DNA of 9,162 nt from Caldifarciminota bacterium (GTDB lineage Bacteria; WOR-3; Hydrothermia; UBA1063; CAJXJZ01). The stretch spans positions 1 through 9,162 of the forward strand of contig JALTEL010000209.1 in the NCBI GenBank assembly GCA_027073945.1, read 5' to 3'. The notes under the pieces are model-generated. The model was given only the letters and a program-made list of their open reading frames with translations. It made no database searches and was not told the DNA's origin. The stretch's first letter is position 1. Each line of letters opens with the position of its first letter. This document shows, piece after piece, positions 6,187-9,162 of the stretch. The position numbers and the translations under genes were made by a program.

Positions 6187-8076
6187 CTATTTTGCTATTA
6201 CGAACCTTTTTGTTAGCTTTGCGTTATCATACTCCACTTGCAGGAAGTACACGCCATTTTTGTACTTTTTGATATTCTCTGTAAATCTGTTAAGCCCTGA
6301 AGAAACGTGCTCCTGGGTCATTTCCTTTATGACTCTGCCTGCGCCATCATAGATTGAAAGCTTTATATGTCCAGGATGCGTTACCATACAGGCAAACTTA
6401 AGAGCTTTATGACCTATAATGCTGAAATCAATTATTCTAAAACTGCAGTTAGAATTTCTCTGGGTGCCAATCCCGGCAAGTTCTGAAAGGGATATCTTTG
6501 CTCCCTGTAATATTTTGTGGGTCTCATCTGACTGCAAAAAGGCTACAAATGCCAGGCTGTCTTCATCAAAATGAGCAGTATCAAGGGTGAATGGCACATT
6601 TACCCCGACCACCTCTCCTAAGCTATGGTAGTTAATTGTTGTCCCATTTACATCAGGATACATTTTTCTGAATACCTGATAGAAAACTGTCTGACCGTTA
6701 GAAGCGTTATATTGCAATCCGTTCTCGACAAGGGCAACCCTGAGACGCAACAATGTATCCGTAGGTTCTCCGGTAAATTTGAGTGTGATTGAAAGTTCTC
6801 CTCCACCTCCAATATCATCATAGCTTCCGGCTATTGACATTGCAACCGGCGACTTTTTGTTCATTTCACTTTCCAGCATCCCTCTCCATTCATCTTTGTT
6901 GATTTTGCCATCCACAATACCATCAATGTGAAAATGCGGTGCATAGTCTGCCCCATAATAATTTACACGTGCTGTATTTCCGCTGACATTGTACTGGTAA
7001 AACGGGTCAGTGTTAGATGGCCACCAACAGTGGTATCTTATAAGGGCGAGCTTATTGGGGTAATCGGGAAAAATATTATCAAGGCTATCATTTGCTGGTT
7101 TACATGGGTCACATCCCGCATTTGTTGTGAGTTCCCCAACTACAATCCTGTTAGAATAGTAAAATCTTGACTTTATTCTTGCACTGTCATTGAGAGTAAA
7201 ACCGTCTCCGGGATACTGCGTATAAAAAAGAAAATCATAATAATACCCCGAATCGGGTGTGAATTGTTTGAAAATCACCGTATCCACGTTACCGGAGGCC
7301 AGAGATGTAATGTGCATGGAATCTCTATATACGGAATTTCCGTTATGCGCTGCTTCGGCAAATACGTAAAAATCGGTGAGTGTTGATGTCCCTTCGGATG
7401 ATACAATCACTGAAGGTTGGATACTATGAACCGAATCATACTCATAGGGCACGAGAACTTCTTTGAGGGCGGCATCATAAGGGGGAACTTCACCCAGTAC
7501 TATCTCGTCAATTCCCATATTTGACCCACCGTAGTCCGATACACCCTCAAATTTTATCTCAATTGTATCACCAATATATGCAGTTAGATTGTACGAGTGC
7601 TGGGTCCATATGTCAACGTTTCCTTTAAGCACATCCAGAACAGACCAGTCAGCTCCATTGTCCACGGAGATAAAAACTATTACTGAGTCCCCGTTCCCAT
7701 AACCTGTTTCATCAGTATGATTCCAGAAATAAAAGCTCAGCAGAGGATTAGTGGCCGAGGAAAGGTCAATAGGAATAGATACCATGTCCCCGGACACCCC
7801 ACTGGAATAATCCCACGTATCAAATTCCGCTGCATGCTGACCCTCCGCACCTGTCTGTGGGCTTATGTAATCGGCCGAAATAACAGGAGACTGAAGCCAT
7901 GCCCCGTTGCCGCTTTGAGGGGATAAGGAAAAACTCGCTGGGGGCCAGTTTTCAAAGCTCTCTTTTGCGTAAGAAGCTTTGGATGATTTTTGAGATATTA
8001 GAAATTTTTTGTGTTGTGCCGCGTTTGCCGGGTTTACACACGAGAATTTTGCGAGTATGAGTAATAAAACAAACAT
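6187..8076 (-). CDS. Exported Omp28/thioredoxin-like multidomain protein with C-terminal FlgD-Ig/T9SS-like sorting domain
   Basis: The protein has 629 residues. Residues 1-19 form a signal peptide (hydrophobic FVLLLILA, likely cleavage after ANA). Residues about 40-198 resemble a choice-of-anchor J/MAM-like beta domain (ESFENWPPASFSL to GIDEIVLGEVPP). Residues about 200-305 resemble a CARDB-type Ig domain (DAALKEVLVP). Residues about 309-530 resemble the Omp28 family, a thioredoxin-like fold, with C322-D-P-C325 and a possible cis-Pro at P380 (YAPHFHIDG). Residues about 545-629 form a C-terminal beta domain (IKLSIYDGAGRVIKEM, NGVYFLQVEYDNAKLTKRFVIAK) like FlgD-Ig or type IX type A sorting domains. 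It is probably surface-attached or secreted. The CxxC may be redox active, but the substrate is unknown. GGGAGG five bases before the ATG supports the start. It is transcribed alone, upstream of dnaX and divergent from tetR. Confidence 0.85.
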   Translation of the reverse strand: MFVLLLILAKFSCVNPANAAQHKKFLISQKSSKASYAKESFENWPPASFSLSPQSGNGAWLQSPVISADYISPQTGAEGQHAAEFDTWDYSSGVSGDMVSIPIDLSSATNPLLSFYFWNHTDETGYGNGDSVIVFISVDNGADWSVLDVLKGNVDIWTQHSYNLTAYIGDTIEIKFEGVSDYGGSNMGIDEIVLGEVPPYDAALKEVLVPYEYDSVHSIQPSVIVSSEGTSTLTDFYVFAEAAHNGNSVYRDSMHITSLASGNVDTVIFKQFTPDSGYYYDFLFYTQYPGDGFTLNDSARIKSRFYYSNRIVVGELTTNAGCDPCKPANDSLDNIFPDYPNKLALIRYHCWWPSNTDPFYQYNVSGNTARVNYYGADYAPHFHIDGIVDGKINKDEWRGMLESEMNKKSPVAMSIAGSYDDIGGGGELSITLKFTGEPTDTLLRLRVALVENGLQYNASNGQTVFYQVFRKMYPDVNGTTINYHSLGEVVGVNVPFTLDTAHFDEDSLAFVAFLQSDETHKILQGAKISLSELAGIGTQRNSNCSFRIIDFSIIGHKALKFACMVTHPGHIKLSIYDGAGRVIKEMTQEHVSSGLNRFTENIKKYKNGVYFLQVEYDNAKLTKRFVIAK

Positions 8077-8098
8077 ACAAACCTCCCTTTTGACTTAT

Positions 8099-8127
8099 AT
8101 TATAAGGTATACAAATTGAATTGTCAA
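8099..8127 (-). promoter_or_regulatory. Consensus sigma-70-type promoter of the exported-protein gene
   Basis: On the minus strand TTGACA (8127-8122) and TATAAT (8104-8099) are separated by exactly 17 bases, a full match to the consensus. The expected +1 is near 8092, giving an untranslated leader of about 16 bases that contains the GGGAGG ribosome binding site at 8087-8082. The heptamer CAAATTG occurs twice, 13 bases apart (8112-8118 and 8125-8131). One copy is in the spacer and one overlaps the -35, so a regulator site is possible but unproven. Confidence 0.85.
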
Positions 8128-8263
8128 ATTGTTGGTGTAGCTTGAGTATAGCTGATACGAGAGTGATAAAACAGTGAGAGCCAGGTGGATATTAATAAAA
8201 AAGATATTAAGGCAATGAAGTGCCACTATTTTAAGCGGATTCTTTAGAGAAGATATTTATTAC

Positions 8264-8292
8264 TTGACAGTTCGGATGAAAAAGCGTATAAT
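8264..8292 (+). promoter_or_regulatory. Consensus sigma-70-type promoter of the tetR-tolC operon
   Basis: TTGACA (8264-8269) and TATAAT (8287-8292) are separated by exactly 17 bases, a perfect consensus match. Transcription should start around 8299, inside the palindromic operator just downstream. The leader is about 24 bases and holds AGGAGGT at 8312-8318, five bases before the tetR ATG when measured from GGAGG. Confidence 0.88.
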
Positions 8293-8294
8293 TA

Positions 8295-8312
8295 TGACTG
8301 AACAGTCAGTCA
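8295..8312. promoter_or_regulatory. Probable TetR-family operator (autoregulatory)
   Basis: TGACTGA-ACAG-TCAGTCA is a perfect 7-bp inverted repeat around a 4-base centre. It begins three bases after the -10 box, covers the expected transcription start and touches the ribosome binding site. Dyads of the TGACTGA/TCAGTCA type at this position are common binding sites for TetR-family repressors that control their own operon. The encoded TetR protein directly downstream is the obvious ligand, so the operon is probably repressed by its own first product. This is inference from position and symmetry. Confidence 0.78.
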
Positions 8313-8322
8313 GGAGGTAAGA

Positions 8323-8901
8323 ATGGAACAGGAAAAAAGAGAAATGATAATTGATGCAGCGAAAAGAGTTGTTTCTGAAAAAGGGTTTTCCAGGGCAACG
8401 CTGGATGAAATAGCCCAGCTTGCCGGAGTTGCCAAAGGCACTATATATCTGTACTTTGATTCAAAAGAAGACCTTTTTTCTTCCCTTGTCTTGGTAATGC
8501 ATGATAGACTGGTCACAAGACTGAAGAAAGCGACAGAGAACTTGAGTGGCGCATGGGAAAAAGTCAAGGGAATAACCTATGCATTTATTGATTTTATGGA
8601 AAAAAATAGAGATGTATATCTAAGTATGGTTTTCGAGGCGCCATCTCTGAAAAACAAAAAAATAGCGGGAGCAATGCATGAAAAACTGAATATAATACAT
8701 GGGCTTGTTTTGAATATTATTGAGGATGGTAGACAAACAGGCGTTTTTTATGATGATACATGCTCTGAAATTCAGGCTGCTCTGATTGAAGGCACAATAA
8801 ACAAAGCTATTTTTTACAGAATAGTGCACGGAAAAAACATGAGCCTGTATGATATTTACGATGACATTGTGTATATCATACAGAGAGCTTTAAAAAAATG
8901 A
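8323..8901 (+). CDS. TetR/AcrR-family transcriptional regulator
   Basis: The protein has 192 residues, normal for the family. Residues about 5-52 form the TetR DNA-binding domain: helix 1 REMIIDAAKRVVSEKGFSRAT, then the helix-turn-helix LDEIAQLAGVAKGTIYLYFDSKEDLF (27-52). The GTIYLYF recognition-helix block matches the AcrR type closely. The rest (about 55-190) is the all-helical ligand-binding and dimerisation region, which is variable and does not reveal the ligand. The start is supported by AGGAGGT at 8312-8318. The gene has its own consensus promoter, with a palindromic operator over the start site. A TolC-family gene begins 12 bases after its stop, so it is most likely the local repressor of an efflux operon that responds to a toxic or lipid-like compound. 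Confidence 0.93.
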   Translation: MEQEKREMIIDAAKRVVSEKGFSRATLDEIAQLAGVAKGTIYLYFDSKEDLFSSLVLVMHDRLVTRLKKATENLSGAWEKVKGITYAFIDFMEKNRDVYLSMVFEAPSLKNKKIAGAMHEKLNIIHGLVLNIIEDGRQTGVFYDDTCSEIQAALIEGTINKAIFYRIVHGKNMSLYDIYDDIVYIIQRALKK

Positions 8902-8913
8902 AGGAGGCTTGAA

Positions 8914-9162
8914 ATGTGGCTAATATTATCAATTCTGCTATTTACGCAAGATACACTGTATATAAGTGAGAACAGGGCTTGTGAAATGGCAATAAAGAAC
9001 AGCCCTCTCCTGAGGGCGCAGTTATATTCAACCAGAGCATCGCATTATAAAGTAAATGAGTCAAAAGCCTCTTTTCTGCCGGCTATATCACTACAAAGTA
9101 CTTACACGAGATTGTCTCTCGAGCAAAAAATGCAGTCTTTTGTGATGGACAGCCTTGTTATG
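8914..9162 (+). CDS. TolC-family outer membrane efflux protein (N-terminal part, runs off the window)
   Basis: An open frame of 83 codons starts at the ATG at 8914 and is still open at the window edge. AAGGAGG at 8901-8907 lies six bases before the start and overlaps the tetR stop. The N-terminus MWLILSILLF is a short hydrophobic stretch consistent with an export signal. The following ENRACEMAIKNSPLLRAQ and ESKASFLPAISLQSTYTRL carry the typical first repeat of TolC/OEP proteins (A..NSP.L.AQ, then a helix, then A.FLP.ISL...Y). Such proteins are trimeric outer membrane channels for tripartite efflux pumps or type I secretion. With tetR immediately upstream, the usual next genes would be a periplasmic adaptor and an RND or ABC pump, but they lie outside this window. 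Confidence 0.85.
   Translation, partial: MWLILSILLFTQDTLYISENRACEMAIKNSPLLRAQLYSTRASHYKVNESKASFLPAISLQSTYTRLSLEQKMQSFVMDSLVM

Noticed and set aside
6084..6272. Plus-strand open frame of 62 codons across the dnaX promoter and the end of the exported-protein gene
   Set aside because: It overlaps a well-supported promoter and coding sequence on the other strand and resembles no known protein.
8185..8247. Small GTG-initiated 20-codon reading frame between the divergent promoters
   Set aside because: It has no convincing ribosome binding site, no recognisable product and a length expected by chance.

Overview
The window looks like a piece of a diderm (Gram-negative-type) bacterial chromosome. 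It is moderately AT-rich, with strong Shine-Dalgarno sites in front of most genes and three near-perfect housekeeping (sigma-70-type) promoters. A TolC-type outer membrane protein gene, a secreted Omp28-like protein ending in a FlgD-Ig/type IX secretion-like C-terminal domain, and a bacterial tricorn protease together suggest a deep-branching lineage near the FCB group or a candidate phylum such as WOR-3. That placement is inference from gene content only. I saw no mobile element, tRNA, rRNA or CRISPR array.

Layout. (1) Positions 1-3982, + strand: the last codons of an unknown gene, then pgeF/yfiH (a laccase-domain protein implicated in peptidoglycan editing or purine nucleoside processing), then a full-length tricorn protease homologue with all the expected catalytic residues. 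The three are packed as one apparent operon. (2) Positions 4016-6066, - strand: the classical dnaX-ybaB-recR replication/repair operon, converging on the tricorn gene. Both gene junctions overlap. The promoter places the predicted transcription start on the first base of the dnaX GTG codon, so the operon appears to begin with a leaderless mRNA. This DnaX is gamma-like and lacks the tau extension. (3) Positions 6187-8076, - strand: a 629-residue exported multidomain protein with an adhesion-type beta domain, an Ig-like domain, an Omp28/thioredoxin-like domain with a CDPC motif, and a C-terminal sorting-type domain. It has its own consensus promoter. (4) Positions 8264-9162, + strand: a TetR-family regulator, divergent from the exported protein, with a consensus promoter and a clear palindromic operator across its transcription start. 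A TolC-family gene follows and runs off the window, so this looks like the start of a self-regulated efflux operon.

Functionally these are four independent units: cell-wall or nucleoside editing plus peptide degradation, replication-clamp loading plus recombination, a surface or secreted redox-type protein, and drug or metabolite efflux. No clearly new defence or mobile system is visible. The points most worth a second look are the leaderless dnaX operon, the gamma-only DnaX, the Omp28/sorting-domain architecture, the cytoplasmic bacterial tricorn, and the TetR operator.
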